From Streptomyces sp. Ag109_O5-1 (lineage in GTDB: Bacteria; Actinomycetota; Actinomycetes; Streptomycetales; Streptomycetaceae): a DNA stretch of 64,000 nt. Below, piece after piece: positions 25,180 through 35,828 of the stretch. The DNA lies in the NCBI RefSeq assembly GCF_003814875.1, contig NZ_RKQF01000001.1, positions 496,001-560,000 of the forward strand, read 5' to 3'. Numbering within the stretch: the stretch's first letter is position 1; each line of letters begins with the position of its first letter. Under the pieces are notes generated by a model. It was not told the DNA's origin and did not search any database. It saw only the letters and a list, made by a program, of their open reading frames with translations. Both the position numbers and the translations under genes were made by a program.

Positions 25180-26955
25180 TCAGCGGCGGGCGGCCGGCGT
25201 GTTGGCGGCGGTGACGTTGACCGCGGCCCAGGCCTGGTCGACCGTCCGGTACTCGGCGCTGCTCGCGCCGTAGAGGTCCGTTGCCGCCTTCAGCGTCGCG
25301 ATGCGCGCGTCGTGGAAGTCGGTCGAGGAGACCATGTACCGGGTCAGGGCGCGGTAGAAGATCGCCGTGGCCTTGGCGCGGCCGATGCCTGTGACCGTGG
25401 ACCCGTCGTAGGTCGGCGAGTCGTAGGTGGTGGCGCCGATGGTCTTACGGCCGCTGCCCTCGGCGAGCAGATAGAAGGCGTGCGAGGAGACGCCCGAGCC
25501 GGCGTGCACCTCCGCGTCCTCCACCGCGGGCGACCAGTAGTCGACCGTGCCTTCGAGGACGTCGAGCGAGGGGTGGTCGAGGCGGCGCAGGAACTTCTGC
25601 GCGAGGCCCAGCTTCTCGCCGAGGAGGTAGTTCGGCGGGTTCTTCGGGTTGTTGGCGAAGAACTCGACGTTGGAGCCGAAGACGTCGGCCAGCGACTCGT
25701 TGAGCGCGCCCGGCTCGCCGAACTGGTTGCCGTCGTTGTCGACCCGGGTCGGTTCGAGCTTGGCGGTCGCGTCCACCACGCCATGGGTCAGTTCATGGCC
25801 GGTGACGTCGAGGACGACCAGCGGCTTCTTGATCTCGTCGCCGTCGCCGTCGCCGTACAGCATGCAGCCGCAGGTCGAGTCCCAGAAGGCGTTGCCGACC
25901 TTGTTGCCCCAGTGGACCATGGCGCGGGCGGGCTTGGAGTTGTTCGCGATGCCCTTGCGGCCGAAGGTCTTCTTGTAGAAGTCCAGGGTCTCGGTGATGC
26001 CGTACTGGGCGTCGGCGGCGGCGCTGCCCCTGTTGGTGGTGGCGCCGTTGCCCCAGCTGTCGGTGGTGCTGGTGAACTTGGTGCCCTGGGCGAAGCTCTC
26101 GGTCTCCTTGCCCTTGGCGTCCCGGGTCTCGGTGCCGTAGCGGGTGGGGTCCTTGAGCAGGAAGCTCGTGCGGGCGGTCTGCGTGGTGGTGAGCGCGACC
26201 TTGCCGACGAAGAGCGACTTGCCGGAGCCGTGCGCGGTCACCGGGTAGTGCGGGGCGGCGGAGACGGACGAGCCGGCGAAGGCTTCGGCCTGTGCACCGA
26301 TGCCGGTGGCCGGGTCGACGGTCTCGCCGCGCCGGCGGAGGGTCTTCAGCACCTTGGGCGACAGGAACTGGTCGCTGTCCGGCGTGTTGCTGCGCACCTT
26401 GCCGGTGAGCGCGTCCACGACGACCGTGCTGGAGCCGGTGTCGCCGTCGACCGGCACCTGGTAGGCGAGGGCGGCGGCGCCGTCGCGGGCGTCCACCACG
26501 AGCTGTGCGGTGCCGGCGTCGCCACCGGCGGCCGAGGCGGCCTTCTCCTCCGCCTGCCGGGCCGTCAGCTTCGCCTCGGTGACGGCGGGCTTCACGGTGT
26601 GGTCGGCCGCGCGGGTGACACCGGTGTAGGCCAACCGACGGGAAAGATGGACGACGAGGTCGCCGCCGAGCACCGGCATGCCCCGGTGGGTGCGGACGAA
26701 GCGGACATGGCGCGCCCCTTCGGGGTCGATCATCACGTCCTGTGGCTGGAGCTCGTCGCCCGCGCCGACACCGGTGGCCGTGGCGTGGGCGAAGGCCGCG
26801 GCCCGCGCCGCCTGTACCACCTGCGCGGCCGTGGTGGCGGCGGCCGTCTGCTGTGCCCCCGTGGTGGGACCGGCCAGGGCCGTATCGGCCAGGCCCGTGG
26901 CGACCGCCACCACTGCGACGGCGACCGCCACGCTGCGTATGTGCGCGCTACGCAC
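25180..26955 (-). CDS. Secreted M4 (thermolysin-like) metallopeptidase
   Basis: 591 residues with a signal peptide (VAVAVVAVATGLADTALAG), a long propeptide including FTP/PepSY-like regions, and an M4 catalytic domain. Zinc ligands are in HELTHG (about 387-392) with the second Glu in NESLADVFG (about 417). The active-site His lies in AGSGVSSHAFYLLAEG. It resembles griselysin-type neutral proteases. GTG 26955 follows AAGGAACC. Self-cleavage would release a mature enzyme of about 350 residues. It is transcribed away from the serine hydrolase gene. Confidence 0.92.
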   Translation of the reverse strand: MRSAHIRSVAVAVAVVAVATGLADTALAGPTTGAQQTAAATTAAQVVQAARAAAFAHATATGVGAGDELQPQDVMIDPEGARHVRFVRTHRGMPVLGGDLVVHLSRRLAYTGVTRAADHTVKPAVTEAKLTARQAEEKAASAAGGDAGTAQLVVDARDGAAALAYQVPVDGDTGSSTVVVDALTGKVRSNTPDSDQFLSPKVLKTLRRRGETVDPATGIGAQAEAFAGSSVSAAPHYPVTAHGSGKSLFVGKVALTTTQTARTSFLLKDPTRYGTETRDAKGKETESFAQGTKFTSTTDSWGNGATTNRGSAAADAQYGITETLDFYKKTFGRKGIANNSKPARAMVHWGNKVGNAFWDSTCGCMLYGDGDGDEIKKPLVVLDVTGHELTHGVVDATAKLEPTRVDNDGNQFGEPGALNESLADVFGSNVEFFANNPKNPPNYLLGEKLGLAQKFLRRLDHPSLDVLEGTVDYWSPAVEDAEVHAGSGVSSHAFYLLAEGSGRKTIGATTYDSPTYDGSTVTGIGRAKATAIFYRALTRYMVSSTDFHDARIATLKAATDLYGASSAEYRTVDQAWAAVNVTAANTPAARR

Positions 26956-27191
26956 TGATCAGGGTTCCTTTGTTCGGACGGCGGTCGAGGTCACCGACCG
27001 CCGTGCGGCATGGCGCTGTCGGGCGCCAAGGGGGCTGGTCGGGCCCCGGGCCGCAACCCTTCCGGACGAGTCATGTTCATGTAAAGCGCGGTTCGTCGCT
27101 TTTCTTGCTTTTCGTGGCAATACTTTGCGAAACCGCACCGCATGGTGATCGCGGGATGACCAACTGTGCGTCGACTGTGGAGATGTGACGG

Positions 27192-28495
<1,304 letters not shown>

Positions 28496-28649
28496 CGCTG
28501 GGGGGAGCGCCGCGCGGTGACGCCACGGAGCGACACCTCGAAGTGACGCCTCGCCTCGCCGGGGGAACCTCGCGCCCGGGCCGGACGTTCTACCGGCGAC
28601 TCCCCCACCGGGCGCGATGTTCGGCCCCTGACCTCGCAGAGGCGGCGCG

Positions 28650-30017
28650 ATGAGCGAGCTGGTCGCCGGGGGCAATCTGCCCCTTCCGGGCGGCGCGCTG
28701 ACGCTGCGGGTGCCCGGTCCCTTCGACCTGTCGGCACTGATCACCGACGGGAGCGGCAAGGTCGGCGGCGACGCCGACTTCGTGTTCTACAACCAGCCGG
28801 ACGCGCCCGGCGTCCGGCTGCGCGGCGACACCCTGACCGTCGAACCGGCCCTGCTGCGGACCGGCGCCGAGCGTGTCACCCTCGCGGTCACCGCCGCCGA
28901 GCCCGGCACCCCGCTCGGCCGGCTCCCGGCCGCCGCACTGCACGTCGCCGACCGTCTCGGCCGTACGGTGGCCCGCTTCGCGCCGTCGCGCCCGCAGACC
29001 GAGACGCTCCTGCTGCTCGCCGAGATATACCACCGGGCCACCGGCTGGAAGCTGCGCGCGATCGGGCAGGGGTACGCGGACGGACTGGCCGGGCTGGCCC
29101 GGGACTTCGGTGTCGATGTCGTCGAGGACCAGCAGCCTTCGTCCGGTTTCCGCGCGGCCATCCCCGCGCAGCGCACGGCGGCCGGGCCGCCCCGGCCCTC
29201 GGCGACCACACCGCCCCGTCCCCCGGCCACCGCCCTCCCCGATCCGGACGGCCTGCTGCGTCTGGTCAACTCCGCCCGCGCCGGGGCCGGTCGCCCACCG
29301 GTGGCCCCCGACGCCCGGCTCACCTCCGCCGCCCTCGCCCACGCCGGCGCGATGGCCGACGCCGGGCGGCTGGCCACCGAGAGCCGCGACGGCGTCTCCG
29401 TCCACCAGCGGATCGGCGCCACCGGTTTCGCGTATGTCGCGGTCGGCGAACACCTCGTCTCCGGCCCCCGGACCCCGGCCGAGTTCGTCGACTACTGCCT
29501 GCGCACCGAGGACGCCCGGCGCACCCTGCTCGACCCGGCCTTCACCCACGCCGGCCTGGCCCATGTCCGCGGGCCGGGGGACGGGGACACCTACTGGACC
29601 GCACTGTGGGCCAGACCCCTCACCCCGGCCGCACTGGCCCGCACACGTTCCGAGGTCGTCGACCTCACCAATGGGGAGCGCACCCGGGCCGGGCTGCGGC
29701 CGCTCGCGGTGGATCCGCAGCTGGCGACGGCCGCGCAGGCGTACAGCACGGACATGGCGACCCGAGACTTCTACTCGCACACCTCCCCCGAGGGCACCCA
29801 GCCCTGGGACCGGGCCGCCGCCGCGGGCTCCCGGCGGCGCACCATCGGCGAGAACATCGCCTGCGGCCAGCGCTCGGCCGCCGAGGTGGTGGACGGCTGG
29901 ATGAACAGCCCCGGCCACCGGGCCAACATCCTCAAACCGGAGTTCACCCACATAGGCATCGGCTTCGCGGGCGGCGGCCGGGCGGGTACCTACTGGACCC
30001 AGCTGTTCGGTGCCTGA
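28650..30017 (+). CDS. TerD domain fused to two CAP (SCP-like) domains
   Basis: 455 residues. Residues 1 to about 165 are a TerD fold (VAGGNLPLPGGALTLRVPGP, DFVFYNQPDAPGVRL and the ALLLAEIYHRATGWKLRAIG-like segment). A Pro-rich linker follows at about 175-195. Then come two CAP domains: a first one at about 200-320 lacking several typical residues, and a full one at about 330-455 (VDLTNGERTRAGLRPLAVDP, GENIACGQ, WMNSPGHRANIL, HIGIGFA, YWTQLFG). There is no signal peptide, although CAP domains are usually extracellular, so export or cytosolic function is unclear. TerD domains bind calcium and are linked to stress and phage defence. Confidence 0.88.
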   Translation: MSELVAGGNLPLPGGALTLRVPGPFDLSALITDGSGKVGGDADFVFYNQPDAPGVRLRGDTLTVEPALLRTGAERVTLAVTAAEPGTPLGRLPAAALHVADRLGRTVARFAPSRPQTETLLLLAEIYHRATGWKLRAIGQGYADGLAGLARDFGVDVVEDQQPSSGFRAAIPAQRTAAGPPRPSATTPPRPPATALPDPDGLLRLVNSARAGAGRPPVAPDARLTSAALAHAGAMADAGRLATESRDGVSVHQRIGATGFAYVAVGEHLVSGPRTPAEFVDYCLRTEDARRTLLDPAFTHAGLAHVRGPGDGDTYWTALWARPLTPAALARTRSEVVDLTNGERTRAGLRPLAVDPQLATAAQAYSTDMATRDFYSHTSPEGTQPWDRAAAAGSRRRTIGENIACGQRSAAEVVDGWMNSPGHRANILKPEFTHIGIGFAGGGRAGTYWTQLFGA

Positions 30018-30064
30018 ACCGGTACCGTCCGCGATCTTGGCGGAACGGGTCGGTCCGGGACACC

Positions 30065-30751
30065 ATGCCCGGCATGAAGGGTGATCTCTTTTCCAGCGAG
30101 CACATAGTGCTGCCGTCCGTCGAGCCGGGCATGACGGTCGAGAACGCGAAGTGCCTCAAGTACGCGGTGAACGGCGAGATGTACGCCCGTCAGGGCGCGA
30201 TGATCGCGCACCGCGGCAGTCTGAAGTTCGAGCGCAAGGGCCAGGGCGTGGGCGGGATGCTCAAGCGCGCGGTCACCGGCGAGGGGCTGCCCCTGATGTC
30301 CGTACAGGGCCAGGGCGAGGCCTGGTTCGCGCACGAGGCACAGAACTGTTTCATCGTCGAGGTCGAGCCCGGCGACCAGTTCACGGTCAACGGCCGCAAC
30401 GTCCTGTGTTTCGACGCCTCACTGTCGTACGAGATCAAGACCGTGAAGGGCTCCGGCATCGCCGGCGGCGGTCTGTTCAACAGCGTGTTCACCGGGTACG
30501 GCAAGCTCGGGCTGATCTGTGACGGCAACCCGCTGGTGATACCGGTCTCGCCGCAGACTCCGCTGTACGTGGACACGGACGCGGTGGTGGGGTGGACCGC
30601 GCAGCTGCAGACCTCGCTGCACCGCTCGCAGTCCATCGGCTCGATGCTGCGCGGCGGTTCGGGCGAAGCGGTCCAACTGATGCTCCAGGGCGAGGGGTTC
30701 GTGGTGGTGCGGCCGAGCGAGCTGACCCCGCAGAAGGCACAGCAGCACTGA
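30065..30751 (+). CDS. AIM24-family protein
   Basis: 228 residues matching the AIM24 double-psi beta-barrel-like family: LKYAVNGEMYARQGAMIAHR, GEGLPLMSVQGQGEAWFAHE, FTVNGRNVLCFDASLSYEI, then GGGLFNSVFTGYGKLGL and RSQSIGSMLRGGSGEA. In bacteria these genes often lie beside TerD genes, as here, where it follows the TerD-CAP gene by 47 bp. The molecular role is unknown. ATG 30065 or 30074 could serve, and neither has a strong RBS. Confidence 0.88.
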   Translation: MPGMKGDLFSSEHIVLPSVEPGMTVENAKCLKYAVNGEMYARQGAMIAHRGSLKFERKGQGVGGMLKRAVTGEGLPLMSVQGQGEAWFAHEAQNCFIVEVEPGDQFTVNGRNVLCFDASLSYEIKTVKGSGIAGGGLFNSVFTGYGKLGLICDGNPLVIPVSPQTPLYVDTDAVVGWTAQLQTSLHRSQSIGSMLRGGSGEAVQLMLQGEGFVVVRPSELTPQKAQQH

Positions 30752-30861
30752 CGTCCCGTCCGGTGATCCACACCACGCAGGCAACCCCGGTGGCTGTACC
30801 CACGTCTTGATTCACAACAGCGAAGCCCTGGCCCCCGCGGCCAGGGCATATTTCGGGCGCA

Positions 30862-30906
30862 CTATACGCACCGTGTATACATGCCATGTATAGACGAGGT
30901 GTATAC
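30862..30906. promoter_or_regulatory. Cluster of GTATAC-type palindromes upstream of the TPR gene
   Basis: TATACATG-C-CATGTATA (30,876-30,892) is a perfect palindrome with a one-base centre. It is flanked by further half-sites CTATAC (30,862-30,867) and GTATAC (30,901-30,906). The stretch is markedly AT-rich for this genome and ends 23 bp before ATG 30930, so it overlaps the promoter. It looks like a multi-site operator for a dimeric repressor or activator. No candidate regulator gene is adjacent. Confidence 0.75.
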
Positions 30907-30929
30907 GCGCCGCGCGTAGAGAGGCACGT

Positions 30930-31970
30930 ATGTACGGCAAGGCATTCGCCCCGGAGTACCAGGGCGCGTTGACCTCCCTGTCCGTGAACTCGTCGCTCGT
31001 CGACGTGCTGGCCGAGGGTACCGAGCGGCTCCGGGAGGCCGAGCGGTCCGGCAGCCGGGACGAACAGGCGCGCTGCGGACTGGCCGTCGCCGAGGCGCAC
31101 CGGCGGCTGGGTCAGGTGGAGGAGGCCGACCGGGCCTGGAAGGCGAGCTACCGCGCCGCCCGGGCCGCCGGGAACACCGGGGCGATGGCGTGGGCGCTGT
31201 GGAGCGGCGGCACCCTGGCCCGGCAGCGCGGGACGTTCCCGCTCGCCAGGCGGCTGCTGGCGCTGGCGGCCGAACTCGGCGACCGGGGCGGTGACATCGT
31301 CGTCCGCGGCTACTCACTGGCCGGGCTCGCCGAGACCGGCCGGATCCAGGGCGACTACGAGGCCGTGGGGCGGCTGCACGAGCAGTTGCTCGCCGAGGCG
31401 CGGCGGCGCGGCGAGGCCCGGCACACGGTGTGGGCGCTGGAGGGCATCGCGCAGATGCACCGCAACACCGGGTCGTACGACACGGCGTACGCGCTGTTCG
31501 AGGAGGCGGCGCAGATAGCGGCACGGGCAGAGGACCGGCGCGGGCACGCCTGGGCGCTGCGCGGGCTCGCCGACATCGTGTCGGTGCGCGACGGCGCCAC
31601 CGGGCGGGCGCTCGAACTGCTCTCCGAGGCGGAGGCGTCCTGCCGGGAGATGAACCTGTCCAGCGCGCTCGCCTACAACCACAAGATGCGCGGCAACGTC
31701 CTCTACCGGGCCGGGCGGTACGCCGAGGCGCGCGCGATGTATGACACAGCACTCTCGGAGTTCCGGGCCATGAGCGAGCCGCGCGGCGCGGCCCTGTCCC
31801 GGCTCGGGCTGGCCAAGTCGCTGGCCCGCCTGGGCCGGGACCGCACCGAGACGGCGGCCGAACTGGCCGACCTCGCGGGCGTGCTGGAGCGTTCCGGACT
31901 GCGCCACGCCCGGGAGATGGTGACCCGGGCCCAGGCGGAGTTCGGCGTCGGGGCGGAGGCCGTCCGATGA
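30930..31970 (+). CDS. TPR-repeat protein coupled to a polyprenyl synthase
   Basis: 346 residues made almost entirely of tetratricopeptide-like helix pairs (EAHRRLGQVEEADRAWKASY, SLAGLAETGRIQGDYEAVGR, LRGLADIVSVRDGATGRALE, NVLYRAGRYAEARAMYDTAL). No catalytic motif, signal peptide or HTH is visible. GAGAGGCAC precedes ATG. Its stop overlaps the next ATG (ATGA), so it is co-translated with the prenyl synthase and probably acts as a scaffold or regulator of it. The upstream GTATAC cluster implies tight control. Confidence 0.8.
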   Translation: MYGKAFAPEYQGALTSLSVNSSLVDVLAEGTERLREAERSGSRDEQARCGLAVAEAHRRLGQVEEADRAWKASYRAARAAGNTGAMAWALWSGGTLARQRGTFPLARRLLALAAELGDRGGDIVVRGYSLAGLAETGRIQGDYEAVGRLHEQLLAEARRRGEARHTVWALEGIAQMHRNTGSYDTAYALFEEAAQIAARAEDRRGHAWALRGLADIVSVRDGATGRALELLSEAEASCREMNLSSALAYNHKMRGNVLYRAGRYAEARAMYDTALSEFRAMSEPRGAALSRLGLAKSLARLGRDRTETAAELADLAGVLERSGLRHAREMVTRAQAEFGVGAEAVR

Positions 31971-32974
31971 CCGCGCTCGCGCCCGCCTCCGCTCCCCCGC
32001 ACGTCCTCGCCCGCTGCCGGAAGCTGGTGCGGCCCGCCCTGGAGACGGCGGTGGGGCGGCTGCATCCCTGGGTCGGTGAGATGGCCGCGTACTCCTTCGG
32101 CTGGTGCGAGGTCGGCGGCTCCCCCGCCGACGTCCCGGGCGGCAAGGGGGTACGGCAGGCGCTGGCGGTGCTCGGCGCCGAGGCGGCCGGCGCGCCCGCG
32201 GAGCGCGGGGTACCGGCGGCGGTCGCGGTGGAGCTGGTGCACGCCTTCTCGCTGCTGCACGACGACATCATGGACGGCGACGCCACCCGGCGCCGCCGCC
32301 CGGCGGTGTGGCGGGCGTACGGCACCGGACCGGCGGTCCTGGCCGGCGACGCCCTGTTCGCGCTCGCCGTCCAGACCCTGGCCGACGCCCCGGGCGGACC
32401 GGGTGCCGTACGGCTGCTGTCGGCCACGCTGGCGGATCTGGTGCGCGGGCAGGCGGACGACCTGCTGTTCGCGGAGCGGCCCTGGACCGGTGTGTCGGCT
32501 CGGGAGTACCGGGTGATGGCCGAGCACAAGACGGGGGCGCTGCTGGGGTGTGCCGTCGCGCTGGGGGCCGCGCTCGGCGGGGCGTCCGAGACCACGGTGG
32601 ACGCGCTGGACCGGGCCGGACGGCAGCTCGGCGTGGCGTTCCAGCTGGTCGACGACGTGCTGGGGATCTGGGGCGACCCTGCCGTCACCGGCAAGCCCGT
32701 GCACGGCGATCTGCGGGAGCGGAAGAAGACGTATCCCGTCCTGGCCGCGCTCGGCTCCCCCGCGGGCCCGCAGCTCGCCGAGCTCCTCGACACGCCCGGG
32801 CGCACGGCGGAGGCGGCCGCGTTGATCGAGGAGGCGGGCGGGCGCAGGGCCGCGCTCGAAGAGGCGCGCCGGCACACCGCGCGGGCCGAGGCGCTGCTCG
32901 CCGGACTTCCACCGGCGTCGGCGTCGGCGGAGCTGCGTGACCTGCTCGGTTTCCTGGTGCGCCGGGATCTCTGA
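31967..32974 (+). CDS. Polyprenyl diphosphate synthase
   Basis: 335 residues of the trans-isoprenyl diphosphate synthase family. The first Asp-rich motif is DDIMD at about 98-102, preceded by VELVHAFSLLH. RRRRP follows as the diphosphate-binding region. The second motif appears as FQLVDDVLGIWGD near 228, with the final Asp replaced as is common in Streptomyces GGPP-type enzymes, then a KPVHGDLRERKKTYP lid. Phe five positions before DDIMD suggests a short product (C15-C20), which is inference. No cyclase is adjacent; the C11-terpene cyclase lies 22 kb away. Confidence 0.9.
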   Translation: MTALAPASAPPHVLARCRKLVRPALETAVGRLHPWVGEMAAYSFGWCEVGGSPADVPGGKGVRQALAVLGAEAAGAPAERGVPAAVAVELVHAFSLLHDDIMDGDATRRRRPAVWRAYGTGPAVLAGDALFALAVQTLADAPGGPGAVRLLSATLADLVRGQADDLLFAERPWTGVSAREYRVMAEHKTGALLGCAVALGAALGGASETTVDALDRAGRQLGVAFQLVDDVLGIWGDPAVTGKPVHGDLRERKKTYPVLAALGSPAGPQLAELLDTPGRTAEAAALIEEAGGRRAALEEARRHTARAEALLAGLPPASASAELRDLLGFLVRRDL

Positions 32975-33058
32975 AACCGGGTTGACCTGGGCCGTCGTAT
33001 CGGGTGAGGGTGCGAACGGCGCGGCTTCCCGCCCCCCGCGCCGGAAGGGTGAACCGCC

Positions 33059-34018
33059 TTGATCGGCATCTCGGACATCGAAGCCGCGGCCCGGCTCATC
33101 GCCGGACATGTCGTACGCACGCCCACCGTGCCCAGCCCCGGTCTGTCGGAGCTGCTCGGCGCCCCGGTCACGGCGAAGCTCGAACTCCTCCAGCGCACCG
33201 GCTCGTTCAAGGCCCGTGGTGCCACGGCGAAACTGCTGTCGCTGAGCGAGGCCGAGCGGGCGGCGGGCGTGGTGGCCGTCAGCGGCGGCAATCACGGCAT
33301 CGCCCTCGCCGTGATGGCCGCGGACCTCCATGTGAAGGCGACGGTGGTCATGCCCCGTACGGCGCCCGCCCGGTCGATCGGGCTGGTCGAGGCGGCCGGG
33401 GCGTCGGTGCGGCTGACCGACGGGATGGGTTCGGCGTTCGAGCTGGTGACGCGGCTGCGGGACGAAGGGCTCACCCTGGTGCACCCGTTCGACGACCCGG
33501 TCGTGATCGCCGGGCAGGGCACGGTGGGCCTGGAGTTCGCCGAGGACGCGGAGGGCCTCACCGATGTGATCGTCAGCATCGGCGGCGGGGGCCTGATCGC
33601 GGGCGTCGCGGCGGCCTTGCGCGCCCGGCGCCCGGACGTGCGGGTGTGGGGTGTGGAGACGGAGGGCGCGCAGGCCATGTCCGAGGCGCTCGGGGCGGGC
33701 GGGCCGCTGCCGGTCGCGGTGTCGTCCATCGTGACGACGCTCAGCGCGCCGTCCGTGTCGCAGCTGACGTACGACCATGTGTCGGCGCTGGTGGAGGAGG
33801 TCCTCGTCGTCCCCGACCGGGAGGCCGTGCGGGGCAGTCTGGAGTTCGCCGAGCACGCCAAGGTGTGGACCGAGCCGGCCGCCGGGTGTCTGCTCCCCGC
33901 CGCCCGTCGGGTGCTGGAGCGGGTCGGTGACGGAGCGCGGATCGGGCTCGTGGTGTGCGGGGGCAATGTGACACACCAGGAAATCGCCGAGTGGACCGAG
34001 CTCTTCGGGCTGGGCTGA
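33059..34018 (+). CDS. PLP-dependent threonine/serine dehydratase-like enzyme
   Basis: 319 residues of fold type II. The PLP lysine is in ELLQRTGSFKARGA (about 50). AVSGGNHGIALA holds the substrate-carboxylate loop, SIGGGGLIAG is the phosphate cradle, and VVCGGN is close to the C-terminus. There is no C-terminal ACT domain, as in catabolic or racemase-like members. TTG 33059 is the start, with GGAAGGG 8-10 bases upstream. Substrates could be L-threonine, L-serine or a hydroxyaspartate. Confidence 0.88.
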   Translation: MIGISDIEAAARLIAGHVVRTPTVPSPGLSELLGAPVTAKLELLQRTGSFKARGATAKLLSLSEAERAAGVVAVSGGNHGIALAVMAADLHVKATVVMPRTAPARSIGLVEAAGASVRLTDGMGSAFELVTRLRDEGLTLVHPFDDPVVIAGQGTVGLEFAEDAEGLTDVIVSIGGGGLIAGVAAALRARRPDVRVWGVETEGAQAMSEALGAGGPLPVAVSSIVTTLSAPSVSQLTYDHVSALVEEVLVVPDREAVRGSLEFAEHAKVWTEPAAGCLLPAARRVLERVGDGARIGLVVCGGNVTHQEIAEWTELFGLG

Positions 34019-34223
34019 CCAGCGGACCGCAGCCGGGCTTTTACCGTCGGTTACCCACAGGTCGGAGCCCGGCCATACGCCGTTTTCCTCAAGTCCACGG
34101 CCACTGAGGCCGGTTGAATAAAAGGCAAGAAGGGGCCCGGAGTTGCAGATTCTTTGAACAAACCCGGGCTCGCCCCGCGTACCTCTGGTCAAGACGAGGC
34201 AGGGGTTTCAGCGAGGGATGACG

Positions 34224-35828
34224 ATGGTCAAGGCGCATGTCTCCGCACAAGAGTTGGTCGCCGGAAGGTACCGGCTCCTCGAAGTCGCCGACCGCGAGCC
34301 GAACCGCATCAGCTGGTACGCGGAGGACATACAGGCCGAGCGACCGCGGCTGGTGACCCAGATCGTGCTGCCCGGCGCCCTCACCGACGACATCGTGCGC
34401 CGGACCACCGCGCGCATCCTCCGCTCCTCCGAGGTCATGAGCGCGCTGCGCCCCGGCCGGGTCGCGATGGTGATCGACGCCTTCGAGGAGGCGGGCGCGC
34501 TGTGGACGGTCACGGAGCTGATCGACGGCACCCCGCTCAGTGAACTCCTCGCCCACCAGAGCACGTTCAACTACATCCGGGCCGCCCGGATCGGCCTCGA
34601 GGTGCTCGACGTGCTGGAGGCCGCGCACGGCGACGGCTACACGCACGGCGAGCTCAGCCCCGGCCAGATCTTCGTCCGGGACAAGGGCCCGGTCGTGATC
34701 ACCGGGTTCGGTCTCGCGGGCGCCACCCTGGCCCCCCGGGTCACCGCTCCGTCGTTCGCGTCCCCGGAGCAGGCCCGGGACGAGCGCATCGGGCCGTCGG
34801 CCGATCTGTGGGCGCTCGGCGCGATTCTCTACACGATGGTCGAGGGGCGGCCGCCGTTCCGGGACCGGGGCAAGGCCGACGCCACGCTGAAAGGCGTGGA
34901 CCGGCTGCCGTTGCGCACCCCGCTGCGCGCCGGGCCGCTGACCCAGGTGGTACAGGGGCTGCTGCGGAAGAACTCCCGGGAACGGCTGACCCGGCCGGCG
35001 GTACGGGATGCGCTGACACGTGTCCTGGACGAGGACCCGGACGCGACGGTGCAGCCGGCCCCCGTGTCCCGGCTGCGCGGTGCCTATGTGGCGGCCCGGT
35101 CGTCGGGGTGGAGCCGGACGACCATGATCGGCGGGACGGCGCTGGCCGTGGTGACCGTGTCGGTCGCGGTGCTGGCCGCGACCCAGGGGCTTCCGGGCGC
35201 CAACACGGCGGGGTCGGCGCCGACCGCCTCGGCGACGGCCACGGACCCGGGCAACAGCACGGACGGCAAGGGCGGTACGTCGAGCGCGTCCCCGTCCCCG
35301 TCCGGGACGTCGGCATCGCCCCGTCCCAGCCCGTCGCCCTCGGCGTCGGCAACGGCCACGGCCGGATACCTCCCGGCCGGTTTCCACCGGTACACCGCCC
35401 CGGAGGGGTTCTCCGTGGCGCTCCCGACGGGCTGGAAGCGCCTGGACACCTCGCGGGCGGGCGACGCCTACCGGATCACGTTCGGTCCGGGCGGCGACGA
35501 CCTGCGGACCCTGGCGATCACCTACAGCACCCAGGCGGGGCCCGACCCGGTCGCCGTCTGGCGGGACGACGTGGAGCCGCAGCTGGAGAAGCTGCCCGGC
35601 TACCAGCGGGTCGGCGAGATCGAGGCCACCACCTACCAGGGCTACAAGGGGGCCGACATGGAGTGGCTGTCGGGAACCGGCGCCGACCGGGTGCACACCT
35701 TCGGCCGCGGCTTCCTGCTCGGCGGCGGCCGCAGTTTCTCGCTGCGCATCACGACACCCGCCGCCGCCTGGGACGACGCCGCCGACAAGCTGGCGACGAA
35801 GACGTTCCTGGCCACGTTCCGGGTGTAG
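34224..35828 (+). CDS. Membrane-anchored pseudokinase of the Ser/Thr kinase (PknB-like) fold
   Basis: 534 residues. Residues 1 to about 275 have a kinase-like fold (LVAGRYRLLEVADREPNRIS, the SPEQA motif, LWALGAILYTMVEGRPPF). The catalytic elements are lost: HRDxxxxN is HGELSPGQIF, DFG is GFG, and no beta3 lysine is visible. One TM segment (about 302-322) is followed by a Ser/Pro-rich linker and an extracellular domain (GYLPAGFHRYTAPEGFSVAL). GAGGG lies six bases before ATG 34224, which is therefore chosen over ATG 34218. It is probably a signalling scaffold or receptor. Confidence 0.88.
   Translation: MVKAHVSAQELVAGRYRLLEVADREPNRISWYAEDIQAERPRLVTQIVLPGALTDDIVRRTTARILRSSEVMSALRPGRVAMVIDAFEEAGALWTVTELIDGTPLSELLAHQSTFNYIRAARIGLEVLDVLEAAHGDGYTHGELSPGQIFVRDKGPVVITGFGLAGATLAPRVTAPSFASPEQARDERIGPSADLWALGAILYTMVEGRPPFRDRGKADATLKGVDRLPLRTPLRAGPLTQVVQGLLRKNSRERLTRPAVRDALTRVLDEDPDATVQPAPVSRLRGAYVAARSSGWSRTTMIGGTALAVVTVSVAVLAATQGLPGANTAGSAPTASATATDPGNSTDGKGGTSSASPSPSGTSASPRPSPSPSASATATAGYLPAGFHRYTAPEGFSVALPTGWKRLDTSRAGDAYRITFGPGGDDLRTLAITYSTQAGPDPVAVWRDDVEPQLEKLPGYQRVGEIEATTYQGYKGADMEWLSGTGADRVHTFGRGFLLGGGRSFSLRITTPAAAWDDAADKLATKTFLATFRV

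Noticed and set aside
30862..34192. Two minus-strand frames of over 800 residues opposite the TPR, prenyl synthase and dehydratase genes
   Set aside because: They are compositional shadows; the plus-strand genes have clear motifs and coupled starts.
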